From Sulfurimonadaceae bacterium (lineage in GTDB: Bacteria > Campylobacterota > Campylobacteria > Campylobacterales > Sulfurimonadaceae), in contig JAQUHB010000022.1 in assembly GCA_028683835.1 (NCBI GenBank), forward strand, positions 1 to 42,481: a stretch of 42,481 nucleotides of DNA. Direction: 5' to 3'. This document shows positions 8,580-17,443 of the stretch, in pieces. The position numbers and the translations under genes are program-made. The notes beneath the pieces were generated by a model. It ran no database searches and had not been told where the DNA came from. It worked only from the letters and a program-made list of their open reading frames with translations. Position 1 is the first letter of the stretch. Every line of letters starts with the position of its first letter.

Positions 8580-10124
8580 TTACTTCCTTTTTTTAAATAT
8601 CTTATTTAAAATTATTTTTCTAGTATATGGATATACTAAAATATTTAAGCTTAATAATATAATTCCTATTATTAATAAAATTCCAAAAATTTCCATTCTA
8701 TTAAAAATATCAAATTGAATATTTAAAATTTTTAAAATAATGAGATATATACTCGTAACTATAAATGCTGGAAATACATCTTGAAAAATCCAATTTGTAT
8801 GAATTCCTGGTGCAAATTTATTATGTACATATGATGGCCATACTAAGAAACTTATAAGCTGTATTCCAAACCAAGTTATACCTGCACCAATTGCACCATA
8901 ATTTTTTACTGCAAAATAAACTATAGGTAATGCAATAAAAGGAAAATATGTGTTAAATCTAAGATGATACTTTAAGTTACCATGTGCAAATTGTAAATAA
9001 TACTGAAAAGCTAAAATAGTCAAGATGCCATTGCCCATTGCATACCAAAATAATACTGGAGCTGCCCATATCGAAGCTTCTATATTTCCGCTCCAAGAAA
9101 ACAATAGCTCATAAGAATAAAAAGAAACTATACCCACTACTGAAAACATTCCTATAGAAACAAATTGTGTACCTCTTCTATATAAATTCAGCATTTCTAA
9201 TTCTCTACCATTAGATAAAAGTGAAGTCATTCGTGGCAATATAGCTTGACTTATAGGATTTGAAATCTGCAATATGGCCGTTGAAATAGTAACTACTAAA
9301 GCAAAATATCCATACTGATGTAAAGATATATAATGTGATAGCAACAACTTATCCAATTGTGTATAGATAATCCAAATACCTGACATATATGCCAAACTTA
9401 ACGCAAATGGAGCTATTTTTTTCATATTTATAATAGATGGAATTAAAAAACTTGTCTTTGGAAGATTCCGATAAACCTTGATATTTAAAATATAAACCTC
9501 GAACAGAGCAATTATAAACTGATACATAAAGAAATAAAAAATATCATTACTAATAAATAAGATTAATATTAATCCACCTACAAATCTAAGGGTAGCAATA
9601 ATTATTGTATATATATTCAACCATACTTGTTGTTCTAACCCAATAATGAGGCCATTATATAAACTCACATACCATTTAAACGCAATCATAAAACCCATCA
9701 ACTTTATACTTTTCTCAACTAAGTCATAACTCAATACTTTAATTTGTAACCATTGATTAACAATCCAGTCAGTTGAAAAAAATACTCCTATTACTATAAA
9801 AATAGCTAGTACAAGAATCATGCTTTCTATACTTCTTAATATCTCTTTTATTTCAAAAAGACCACCAATCTTATCTTTTAACTTTGCGGTTTCTCTAGTT
9901 AGAGCTTGAGAAAATCCCATATCTAGAAGCATCATAATTGATGTAAGCATAGTAAAGAAACCAACCAATCCATAAGCTTCTGCACCTAAATGTTTTATAT
10001 AAAAAGGAAGCATAAATATACCGATAAACATCGTATAAAACTGCCCTATATAGTTGGCTATAGTATTTTTTTTAAGATTAATTTGTTTATTCAATACTTT
10101 GTACCATACCAAAACAAATCTCAA
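8580..10124 (-). CDS. wzx: Wzx-type oligosaccharide flippase (MVF/MATE superfamily)
   Basis: A 514-residue protein with about 12-14 hydrophobic helices and the usual Polysacc_synt N-terminus: NTIANYIGQFYTMFIGIFML, then YIKHLGAEAYGLVGFF and LLDMGFSQALTRE. Such proteins move undecaprenyl-linked oligosaccharides from the cytoplasmic to the periplasmic face of the inner membrane. The start is unclear: the longest frame opens with TTG at 10122-10124, the next candidate is TTG at 10094, and there is no in-frame ATG until residue 32, within the first helix. No strong ribosome-binding site is visible at either TTG. It is the only flippase in the window; no Wzy polymerase or Wzz was found. Confidence 0.85.
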   Translation of the reverse strand: MRFVLVWYKVLNKQINLKKNTIANYIGQFYTMFIGIFMLPFYIKHLGAEAYGLVGFFTMLTSIMMLLDMGFSQALTRETAKLKDKIGGLFEIKEILRSIESMILVLAIFIVIGVFFSTDWIVNQWLQIKVLSYDLVEKSIKLMGFMIAFKWYVSLYNGLIIGLEQQVWLNIYTIIIATLRFVGGLILILFISNDIFYFFMYQFIIALFEVYILNIKVYRNLPKTSFLIPSIINMKKIAPFALSLAYMSGIWIIYTQLDKLLLSHYISLHQYGYFALVVTISTAILQISNPISQAILPRMTSLLSNGRELEMLNLYRRGTQFVSIGMFSVVGIVSFYSYELLFSWSGNIEASIWAAPVLFWYAMGNGILTILAFQYYLQFAHGNLKYHLRFNTYFPFIALPIVYFAVKNYGAIGAGITWFGIQLISFLVWPSYVHNKFAPGIHTNWIFQDVFPAFIVTSIYLIILKILNIQFDIFNRMEIFGILLIIGIILLSLNILVYPYTRKIILNKIFKKRK

Positions 10125-10209
10125 AGCTAGGAAAATAATAATCTATATGAGATATTAAATATTTATTCATCATCTATTTTATATAATAAATCGATTACAA
10201 ATTGTAAAA

Positions 10210-10764
10210 TCATCTAAACAAATTCCCAACTCTCTCATTTTCTGAAGTATTTAGAAATCTTTCGTAGTTTTTTAAAACGTCTTCTTTATTTCTAGTTCCA
10301 ATCTTTTTATTGCCTATATAAATACCCCATGGTTTCAGATCTTTTGTTACTACCGAGTTCGCGCCTACCGTCGATCCCTCTCCAATATTTACACCAGGAA
10401 GAACAACAGAATTAGCTCCAATAATACAATAATTTCCAATATAAATAGGTGCACTTTTAATATTTCTGTATATATTGTTTATAGTAGAATTACCAAAACC
10501 AAAATCTTTAAAATCGTCCGTTGCGGTCAATATTCTACATCCTTGAGAAATTGCAGAAAAATCACCTAATTCAAGTTTATTACCACCGGTTATTGATGCA
10601 AAATTTGCAATATGAACATAGTTTCCTATTTTAATTTTTTCTTTTGCATAAATCAGAACGAAGTCATCTATGATAATATTTTCACCAAACTCTATATTCT
10701 CTAAACCTATTATTTTTGTATATTCAAATGTTTTTACGTAAGGTATCTTGTACTTATCCATCAT
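10210..10764 (-). CDS. Hexapeptide-repeat sugar O/N-acyltransferase (left-handed beta-helix)
   Basis: A 184-residue protein with imperfect hexapeptide repeats (IEFGENIIIDDFVLI, IKIGNYVHIANFASI, IYIGNYCIIGANSVVLPGVNIGEGSTVGANSVVTKDL), which form a left-handed beta-helix as in the NodL/WbbJ/VioB acetyltransferases. It uses an acyl-CoA donor in the cytoplasm. It overlaps the sugar aminotransferase gene by 4 bases, so the simplest reading is that it acylates the 4-amino group made by that enzyme. That pairing is inferred. It lacks the N-terminal Rossmann-like domain of PglD-type enzymes. Confidence 0.8.
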   Translation of the reverse strand: MMDKYKIPYVKTFEYTKIIGLENIEFGENIIIDDFVLIYAKEKIKIGNYVHIANFASITGGNKLELGDFSAISQGCRILTATDDFKDFGFGNSTINNIYRNIKSAPIYIGNYCIIGANSVVLPGVNIGEGSTVGANSVVTKDLKPWGIYIGNKKIGTRNKEDVLKNYERFLNTSENERVGNLFR

Positions 10765-11834
10765 AGTGCCTTTTTTACAATCTCTATTATTTTATCCTGC
10801 ATATTTGGCTCTAACTCAGCATAAATAGGCAAACAAAGTATTCGTTTACTTATATCTCTTGAGATAGGCATTACTTGTTTTGGCTCTATATAACTTAAAG
10901 TATCAAGTGATGGATAAAAATATCTTCTTGGAAATATTTGCACATTATTTAAGGCTTTTTGTACTACTAAAAGTTGTTCTTCACTTTTGAAAACTATTGG
11001 GAAATAGCTATAGTTTTCAGTAGCATTTTCATTTTGCTCTTGAAACTTGACTAAACCTTTCAACTCTTGTCTATAAAATGCTAATACTACTTTTCTTTTT
11101 TGTTTTATCTCTTCTATATCATCAAGTACACATAAGCCCATAGCCGCTTCAAATTCATTCATCTTTGCATTTGTTCCAAGATGGGGTATTTCTTCTTGAT
11201 TTTTAATTCCAAAATTTATAAGATATCTTGCTTTTTCTACAAGCTTATCATCATTTATGATTAATGCACCGCCTTCGATACTATGAAAGAGTTTTGTAGC
11301 ATGAAAACTAAGAGTAGAAATATCTCCATAGTTCAATACGCTTTGATTTTTATACTTTACATCAAAAGCATGCGCTGCATCATAAATTACTTTTAAGTTG
11401 TACTTATTCGCAATTTGTTTTATCTCTTCAACTTCACAAGCATTGCCAAATACATGTACTGGAAGTATTGCAGATGTATTTGGGGTTATTGATTTTTCTA
11501 TATTTTTTGGATTTAGATTCAGCGTATTTTCATCTATATCAGCAAATATTGGAAGTAAATCATTAGTTACCAGTGAACTTGTAGTTGCTACAAAACTAAA
11601 AGGTGTAGTAATGACAAAACCCTCAAGATCAAGAGTTCTATACGCTATTTCAAGCGCTACTGTACCATTTGAAACTAGGACTATATTTTTAACTCCCAAA
11701 TATTCTGCAAGTCTTTTTTCAAGTCTTTGTACAAGTGGACCATTATTTGTTAGCCATCCATTTTCATAGATTTCATCTATATATTTTTTATATTTTTCTT
11801 TATTTGGTAAATAGGTTTTTGTTACATTTATCAT
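10761..11834 (-). CDS. DegT/DnrJ/EryC1/StrS-family PLP-dependent sugar aminotransferase (VioA-like)
   Basis: A 357-residue PLP enzyme of the DegT family, which transfers an amino group from glutamate to a nucleotide-linked keto-sugar. SNGTVALEIAYRTL holds the PLP phosphate site, YDAAHAFDVKYKNQ the Asp that contacts the pyridine ring, and FHATKLFHSIEGG the Schiff-base lysine. LGTNAKMNEFEAAMGL is a further family motif. The overall sequence style is closest to VioA-type enzymes acting on dTDP-4-keto-6-deoxyglucose (recollection, not searched). The next gene is an acyltransferase with a 4-base overlap, as expected for an N-acylamino sugar branch. No rmlA or rmlB is in the window to supply a dTDP-keto sugar. 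Confidence 0.85.
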   Translation of the reverse strand: MINVTKTYLPNKEKYKKYIDEIYENGWLTNNGPLVQRLEKRLAEYLGVKNIVLVSNGTVALEIAYRTLDLEGFVITTPFSFVATTSSLVTNDLLPIFADIDENTLNLNPKNIEKSITPNTSAILPVHVFGNACEVEEIKQIANKYNLKVIYDAAHAFDVKYKNQSVLNYGDISTLSFHATKLFHSIEGGALIINDDKLVEKARYLINFGIKNQEEIPHLGTNAKMNEFEAAMGLCVLDDIEEIKQKRKVVLAFYRQELKGLVKFQEQNENATENYSYFPIVFKSEEQLLVVQKALNNVQIFPRRYFYPSLDTLSYIEPKQVMPISRDISKRILCLPIYAELEPNMQDKIIEIVKKAL

Positions 11835-11838
11835 TTAA

Positions 11839-11931
11839 TTATTCCACACTTTTTAAAGAACAATTTATATATTCTTGTATTACTCTTTTCGAGTTTAACA
11901 TGATATTTCCATTCAAGTGATCATTTGTCAT
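11839..11931 (-). other. Short ORF between galE and the aminotransferase gene
   Basis: A 30-codon ATG-initiated ORF whose ATG overlaps the galE stop (ATGA). It ends 4 bases before the aminotransferase start and reads MTNDHLNGNIMLNSKR at its N-terminus. I do not recognise it. It may be a coupling leader, a gene scrap or chance; the overlap with galE is the only argument for it. Confidence 0.2.
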
Positions 11932-12926
11932 ACTCTACTTTCCCACGCATAAGCACTCTCACAAATAAGTGCTAAATCTTCATATTTTGGAGTCCAGTTC
12001 ATTTTGCTTTTTATCTTACGATTGTCTGAGATAAGAATTGCTGGATCACCATCTCGGCGAGGTGCAATTTCAACTTGAAATTCTGTAGATGTGACTTGCT
12101 TCATAGTTTCTACGACATCTCTTACACTAAAACCTCTGCCATAACCACAATTGAAAATATCACTTCTGTTATTTTCTAAATAACTTATAGCCTGAATATG
12201 TGCATCAGCTAAATCCAAAACATGTACATAATCTCTTATATTTGTTCCATCAATTGTCTTATAATCATCTCCAAAAATCATAATCTTATCTCTTTTACCG
12301 AGAGCTGTTTTAGCGACTAATGGTATTAGATGAGTTTCTGGATCATGACACTCACCAATCGTAAGATCATGACTTGTACCGGCAACATTGAAGTATCTAA
12401 AGATCACATATTTGAAATCTTTATGCGCTAAAGCCGTGTCTTGGATAATTCTTTCGCTCATTAATTTACTCATTCCATAAGGATTGATAGGAGATGTTTC
12501 ATAGTCTTCATCGATTCCTGTTTCATGGAGATTTGCAGGCTCACCATAAACTGCCGCCGTGCTTGAAAAGATAAATCTTTTTACATCGTTTGCCACTGCG
12601 CAGCGGATTAAGTTTGTTGTGTTGACAGTGTTATTCATATAATATTTTAAAGGATTTTCGACAGATTCAGAAACGACAATAGATGCAGCAAAGTGGATAA
12701 TAGTGTCTATATGATTTTCTTTTAAAACTTCACAAACGGTGTCAAACTCATTTAAATCCATCTGAAGAAATTTAAAATCTCTTATCTCTCTTAGGGTATC
12801 AAGAGTTTTTGCGCTTCCGGTACTAAGATTATCCAATATTGTAATGTTGTGTTGTGAAGTTTCTAGGAGTTGTTTCGTCACATGCGAGCCTATATATCCA
12901 GCTCCGCCAGTTATGAGTATATTCAT
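11928..12926 (-). CDS. galE: UDP-glucose 4-epimerase
   Basis: A 332-residue extended SDR with the NAD-binding GGAGYIGSH at residues 7-15, FSSTAAVYG, and the catalytic Tyr-Lys pair in YGMSK. FRYFNVAGTS, HLIPLVAKTALG and GTNIRDYVHVLDLADAH are signatures of GalE itself. It interconverts UDP-Glc and UDP-Gal (possibly the N-acetyl forms) in the cytoplasm to supply glycan building blocks. It sits between the GT2 gene that follows mqnE and the aminotransferase gene. A plausible sigma-70 promoter lies directly upstream. Its base composition is closer to housekeeping genes than to the very AT-rich genes at 2-10 kb. Confidence 0.95.
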   Translation of the reverse strand: MNILITGGAGYIGSHVTKQLLETSQHNITILDNLSTGSAKTLDTLREIRDFKFLQMDLNEFDTVCEVLKENHIDTIIHFAASIVVSESVENPLKYYMNNTVNTTNLIRCAVANDVKRFIFSSTAAVYGEPANLHETGIDEDYETSPINPYGMSKLMSERIIQDTALAHKDFKYVIFRYFNVAGTSHDLTIGECHDPETHLIPLVAKTALGKRDKIMIFGDDYKTIDGTNIRDYVHVLDLADAHIQAISYLENNRSDIFNCGYGRGFSVRDVVETMKQVTSTEFQVEIAPRRDGDPAILISDNRKIKSKMNWTPKYEDLALICESAYAWESRV

Positions 12927-12947
12927 CTGTCCAACTTTAATAATTAT

Positions 12948-12975
12948 TTTATATTTGAGACTATTATTTTATCAA
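12948..12975 (-). promoter_or_regulatory. Possible sigma-70 promoter for galE and the glycan genes
   Basis: On the minus strand TTGATA (12970-12975) and TATAAA (12948-12953) are separated by 16 bases, ending about 22 bases before the galE ATG. The 57-base gap is otherwise AT-rich. It could allow galE and downstream genes to be expressed separately from mqnE. Confidence 0.4.
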
Positions 12976-12983
12976 ATTTACTC

Positions 12984-13796
12984 TTAATACTCAGTGGCTA
13001 AACTCTTTAAGCGCTCTTCATAGAGTTTTGCATCTTTTATTTTTTGATATTTTCGTACACCTTGAAGTAAGATATTGTACTTTTGCACAAGTATCTCTTT
13101 CACCTCATCTTCTTTTATATGTGAAGATAAAAGTTTTTCTAGTGCTACCACTCGGAATCTGTCCATTCCCCAATATTTCATCGAAAGTTGATCCGTATGT
13201 CCACCATATTTTATAGTCATAGCTTGTTCTATGAGCCCTACTTTATGCTTCCATGTAAGCCTCAACCAAAGATCATAATCCTCACACACTTCCAAACTTT
13301 CATCAAAAACGCCAATATCTTCAAAGAGTTTTTTATGTATAAAAGCCGATGAAGGTGCGATGATGCAGTGAGACAGACACTGTGAAAAAATATCTCCGCT
13401 AAATTTTTGAAACTTTTTCGGAACTTTCATCTCTTTGCCATCACGAATCCACTGTTCATCTGTGTAAGAAAAAAACAGCTCTTTATCTGCTTTGTGAAGG
13501 CTTACATGTAAAGCAAGTTTCTCTTCATGCCACGCATCATCGGAATCTAAAAAAGCGATCCACTCATATGAACAAAGCGAGATACCGAGATTACGAGCAG
13601 AAGAAACTCCGGCATTGTTTTGATATCTGTAAATGATGGAAGGAAAATCTTGAATGATTTTGGAAGTTTCATCACTCGAGCCATCATCGATGACAATCAC
13701 TTCTGATGGCTGATAGGTTTGAGCAAAGACAGATGCCAATGCTCTTTTTAAAACTTCGTAGCGGTTGTATGTAGGAATAACTACGGAAATTTTCAC
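12984..13796 (-). CDS. Glycosyltransferase family 2
   Basis: A 270-residue GT-A family 2 glycosyltransferase. VSVVIPTYNR-type opening (ISVVIPTYNRYEVLKRAL), VIVIDDGSSDET as donor-site motif, and AFLDSDDAWH as the DxD metal site are all present. FDESLEVCEDYDLWLRL is the usual downstream motif. It overlaps mqnE by 4 bases (ATGA) and so is translationally coupled to a menaquinone gene, an odd pairing that probably reflects only position. A TTACATGTAA copy is in frame as Leu-His-Val near residue 96. Confidence 0.85.
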   Translation of the reverse strand: MKISVVIPTYNRYEVLKRALASVFAQTYQPSEVIVIDDGSSDETSKIIQDFPSIIYRYQNNAGVSSARNLGISLCSYEWIAFLDSDDAWHEEKLALHVSLHKADKELFFSYTDEQWIRDGKEMKVPKKFQKFSGDIFSQCLSHCIIAPSSAFIHKKLFEDIGVFDESLEVCEDYDLWLRLTWKHKVGLIEQAMTIKYGGHTDQLSMKYWGMDRFRVVALEKLLSSHIKEDEVKEILVQKYNILLQGVRKYQKIKDAKLYEERLKSLATEY

Positions 13797-14827
13797 CAGA
13801 CTTTTAACTCATGATAGACACTGTCACGTTCTACTGGAATAAATCCGCTATTTTTGATGAGCTGTACAAAATCTTCTAGTACGACACCGTTTGCACTCTT
13901 AGCGCCTGCTGCAGAGTTTATAGACTCTTTTTCTATCGTTCCGTCCATATCGTTTGCTCCGAATTCTTGAGCCACAAGAGCCAGATTAACCGTTGAAGTT
14001 ACCCAGTATGCTTTGAGATTTGGCACGTTATCAAGTACCAGACGGCTGATCGCCATCGTGCGTAAAATCTCATTTGCCGTGATATCTTTTTTAATATTTA
14101 AAAAGTTGTTTTGTGTCTGATACACAAGCGGTATAAAGCAGTTAAATCCGCCTGTTTCATCTTGAAGATCACGGATACGCATCATATGATCGATGCGGTG
14201 TTCACGATTTTCTATGTGTCCAAAAAGCATCGTGACATTGCTTTTTTTACCTCTTTGATGCCATTTTTTATGGATTTCAAGCCATTGCTCAGAGGTCACT
14301 TTCCCTTTACAGATAAAATCTCTCACCTTTTCATCAAAGATCTCAGCTCCACCTCCAGGCATAGAATCCACCCCGTTTTCCACCATAAGGTCTAAGATCT
14401 CATCATAACTTTTGTTATATTCTTCAGCCAAAAAGTTGACTTCAGCGGCTGTAAGGGCTTTTACATGTAAGTGTGGATATTCTGTTTTTATTCTCTTGAA
14501 AATTTCCAAATACCATTCCAAACCCGTATTTGGATTATGAGCAGAGACTATATGCACCTCTTTTATTCCGCGTGAATCGATATCCTTCACAATCTCCATA
14601 ATCTCATCATGACTCATCGTATATTGGTTTGGATTTTTACGACTTGCGCTGTAAGCACAAAATTTACAAACATCTTTGCATACATTTGTCGGATTTATAT
14701 GACGGTTGATATTAAAATAAGTTTTTTTACCGTGAAGTTCCTTTCTTTTCTTATCTGCCAATTGTGCCAGATCAAAAAACTCCATGTCATACATCTTTAA
14801 CGCTTCATCAAAAGAGATCCTGCTCAT
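13793..14827 (-). CDS. mqnE: Aminofutalosine synthase, radical SAM (futalosine menaquinone pathway)
   Basis: A 344-residue radical SAM enzyme. The [4Fe-4S]-binding CxxxCxxC is Cys50/Cys54/Cys57 in NVCKDVCKFCAYS. HIVSAHNPNTGLEWYLEIF, PGGGAEIFDE and AYWVTSTVNLALVAQEFGANDMDGT are features of the MqnE/MqnC/CofH group, and CKFCAYS with the overall pattern favours MqnE. It joins 3-[(1-carboxyvinyl)oxy]benzoate with SAM to make 6-amino-6-deoxyfutalosine, the route to menaquinone used by Campylobacterota. It is divergent from glnD across a 101-base gap containing back-to-back -10-like elements. A TTACATGTAA copy encodes Leu-His-Val near residue 120. Confidence 0.9.
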   Translation of the reverse strand: MSRISFDEALKMYDMEFFDLAQLADKKRKELHGKKTYFNINRHINPTNVCKDVCKFCAYSASRKNPNQYTMSHDEIMEIVKDIDSRGIKEVHIVSAHNPNTGLEWYLEIFKRIKTEYPHLHVKALTAAEVNFLAEEYNKSYDEILDLMVENGVDSMPGGGAEIFDEKVRDFICKGKVTSEQWLEIHKKWHQRGKKSNVTMLFGHIENREHRIDHMMRIRDLQDETGGFNCFIPLVYQTQNNFLNIKKDITANEILRTMAISRLVLDNVPNLKAYWVTSTVNLALVAQEFGANDMDGTIEKESINSAAGAKSANGVVLEDFVQLIKNSGFIPVERDSVYHELKVW

Positions 14828-14879
14828 ACTTTACCTTTTAAAAAAATTGCTTAAAATTTAGTTTATTTTACGGATTCGA

Positions 14880-14915
14880 ATTATAACCAATATACTATAA
14901 TGTTAAAAATTTAAC
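14880..14915. promoter_or_regulatory. Divergent mqnE/glnD promoter region with palindrome
   Basis: A minus-strand TATAAT (14880-14885) faces mqnE and a plus-strand TATAAT (14896-14901) faces glnD. Immediately after the latter is a perfect inverted repeat with arms GTTAAA and TTTAAC (14902-14915), which could be an operator. The -35 elements are weak. Confidence 0.45.
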
Positions 14916-14928
14916 AAAAGATTTTAAG

Positions 14929-17436
14929 ATGGATATCATACTTCAAATTGAAGATACAATTGAAAGAAACGGCTCGGATTTTGAGCTTTCAAAAGTTTTT
15001 AAACAATATATCAAGGAATATAAAGACTCTTTGCCTGCCCTTTTTGAAAAAAATCAGGGAAAAGATTTTCTAGTAAAACACACAAAAGAACTCGACAAAA
15101 TCATCATTCTTATGTACAAAACAGTTCTTCGCCGTATCTTTGGTATTTATGTACCAATGAGCGGTTCTGTACCTATTACTATCGTCGCACTTGGAAGCTA
15201 TGGACGTGAACAACTCTGTGTTCATAGTGATATCGATCTGATGATTGTTTATGCGAAGTGCGATGGCTATAACACCGATTTTATCATAGAAAAATTTCTC
15301 TATCTTGCATGGGATGCGGGTTTGAAACTCGGTCATCGTGTGCATGAGCTTAAAGACATCAAAAAAGCGGCTAGTGAAGATGTCACCATTAAAACGGCTT
15401 TAATGGAATCGCGCTATATTACAGGTTCTACCTTTACTTGGCAAGGGGTTCAAAAAGAACTAGGCAAAGCAAGACTCACAAATCAAAAAGAGTTTTTACT
15501 AGCAAAAATAGATGAAGCGACGGCAAGACGTAAAAAATATCCAACCTCCATGCAGCCAAATATCAAAGAGAGTATTGGTGGGCTTCGCGATTCTCAACTT
15601 CTTTATTGGGTAGCTAAGAGTATTTATGATGTACAAAGCCTCAAAGATCTCTGTGGTACGATTTTTACTGATGAAGAGTACAATGAATACCGTGTCTCAC
15701 TCGAACTTCTCTTTCGTGTGCGAAGTGCGTTGCACCTTGTAAACAATAAACAAGAAGATAGACTAAGCCTTGGACAAATGCCTCAAATTTCCCAAATGCT
15801 CGGGTTTAAAAATGAAAAAATCATGGCCACAAAAATCTTTCAAGCACTTTGGAGAATCAATAACTTTTCTCAGATATTTGTTAAAAAAATGGTTCGAACC
15901 TATCTTGTAGACCTGCATTATTTTTCAAAAATCAAAAAGGCAAGAATTGAACATGGCATTTATGTTATGGATACAAGACTCTATGCTTCTTATCACCTCA
16001 AACCTCAATCTATCGAGAAGCTACTAGATCTACTCCTAAGCTTGCCGGATATTCACTATAGGTATGATTCTGGATTTTTAAATCTCTTTACCTATTCTAT
16101 CATCAAACATCCATTTCACACAAAAGTCTATAATCAACTTCGAGAGCTTTTTAAACGTGCCAATAGTTACTGCTTTTTAAAACTCTTTTATGATGCTGGA
16201 ATCTTACATCAGCTCATTATTAGTTTTAGAAAAGTGATGTTTTTACCGCAGTTTGACGGCTATCATCATTATCCTGTCGATATCCATTCCATTAAATGTG
16301 TGCAGGCTTTAGAAAGAATTAAAGAGCCTTTTATCTTGTCTATCTATGATACTTTCAGTATAGAAGAAAAACTACTGTTAAAAATAGCTGTTTTACTTCA
16401 TGATACGGGAAAAGGCAGACGTCAAGACCATAGTGAAATCGGTTCAAAAATCATTGTTCAGTTCGCAAAACAGCTAAAATTTAAAGAAGAGATGACTGAG
16501 CGGGCTTCACTGCTTATCAGACATCATATTTTGATGAGCGGTGTTGCCTTTAGAGAAAACATCTATAATGAAAAAACACTCTATAAATTTTTATCGAGTA
16601 TCAAAGATGAAAAGAACTTAAAACTTCTCTATGTCCTAACATACGCTGATATCAACGGAGTTGGCAAAGGTGTTTATACCTCATTTAGTGCAAAACTTTT
16701 AAAAGAGCTTTATATCGGCGCACTTGAAGTTGTCAAACAAACAGATAGAATCACTGATGCTACAAAACGTTTGCAGATTGAAAAAAAGATTAAAAATTCT
16801 GAACTCTATAGCACTTTATCCACCATAGAGCAAAAAAAAGTTTTACTGGTTGAATCCAATCTTTTTTATTTCAAATACTTACCTGATGAGATTATAAAGA
16901 TAGCAAAACAAGCAAAAGAAACCAAAATTTACAGCTACAGTGTTACAAATACCACAAGGCTCAGTATAGAGATCTATAGAAGAGTTCCACTGAATATCTC
17001 TTATCTTCTTGCGAATCTAAGCTACCTTGATGTTGGTTCTATGGATATTTTTACCCTTTTTGATGGAATAAAATACTTCAAAATAGAGTTTTCACAAAAT
17101 ATAGAAGACGATACGAAAGAGCAGATTGAGCAGATAATAGAAGATTCCTTTGATATGAGTAAAAATATTCTGATCAATAAACCCACGATAAAAAGAGATG
17201 AGATAAGTATTGACTGCGAACACTCTCAAGCTTATGCACAACTCACGATAAATACAAAAAACCAACGCGGTTTACTCGCACATATCATGGACATCTTTGA
17301 AAAAAATAATATAGAAGTTTTAACAGCGAAAGTAGACTCAACCAAGACAAGAGCAAGGGATAATTTCTTAATCGAAAAACAAAACAATCTATGCGATAAT
17401 GTCGAAAATATTTTTAAATCATTAAGTGAAGGGTGA
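14929..17436 (+). CDS. glnD: [Protein-PII] uridylyltransferase / uridylyl-removing enzyme
   Basis: An 835-residue protein with the GlnD domain order. The nucleotidyltransferase motif GSYGREQLCVHSDIDL is at residues 89-104, with the metal aspartates Asp101 and Asp103. A GlnD-UR helper region follows, then an HD domain (LLHDTGKGRRQDHSEIG, His491-Asp492, with upstream HHYPVDIHS). Two C-terminal ACT domains lie at roughly 670-720 and 765-815; the last carries GLLAHIMDIFEKNNIEV, the glutamine sensor. It adds and removes UMP on PII proteins to signal nitrogen status. It ends 7 bases before glmS, another glutamine-using gene. The length is typical (E. coli about 890). Confidence 0.93.
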   Translation: MDIILQIEDTIERNGSDFELSKVFKQYIKEYKDSLPALFEKNQGKDFLVKHTKELDKIIILMYKTVLRRIFGIYVPMSGSVPITIVALGSYGREQLCVHSDIDLMIVYAKCDGYNTDFIIEKFLYLAWDAGLKLGHRVHELKDIKKAASEDVTIKTALMESRYITGSTFTWQGVQKELGKARLTNQKEFLLAKIDEATARRKKYPTSMQPNIKESIGGLRDSQLLYWVAKSIYDVQSLKDLCGTIFTDEEYNEYRVSLELLFRVRSALHLVNNKQEDRLSLGQMPQISQMLGFKNEKIMATKIFQALWRINNFSQIFVKKMVRTYLVDLHYFSKIKKARIEHGIYVMDTRLYASYHLKPQSIEKLLDLLLSLPDIHYRYDSGFLNLFTYSIIKHPFHTKVYNQLRELFKRANSYCFLKLFYDAGILHQLIISFRKVMFLPQFDGYHHYPVDIHSIKCVQALERIKEPFILSIYDTFSIEEKLLLKIAVLLHDTGKGRRQDHSEIGSKIIVQFAKQLKFKEEMTERASLLIRHHILMSGVAFRENIYNEKTLYKFLSSIKDEKNLKLLYVLTYADINGVGKGVYTSFSAKLLKELYIGALEVVKQTDRITDATKRLQIEKKIKNSELYSTLSTIEQKKVLLVESNLFYFKYLPDEIIKIAKQAKETKIYSYSVTNTTRLSIEIYRRVPLNISYLLANLSYLDVGSMDIFTLFDGIKYFKIEFSQNIEDDTKEQIEQIIEDSFDMSKNILINKPTIKRDEISIDCEHSQAYAQLTINTKNQRGLLAHIMDIFEKNNIEVLTAKVDSTKTRARDNFLIEKQNNLCDNVENIFKSLSEG

Positions 17437-17443
17437 CTATTAC

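Noticed and set aside
14902-14915. GTTAAA/TTTAAC palindrome as a defined operator
   Set aside because: Palindromes this AT-rich are common by chance; position next to the -10 is suggestive only.
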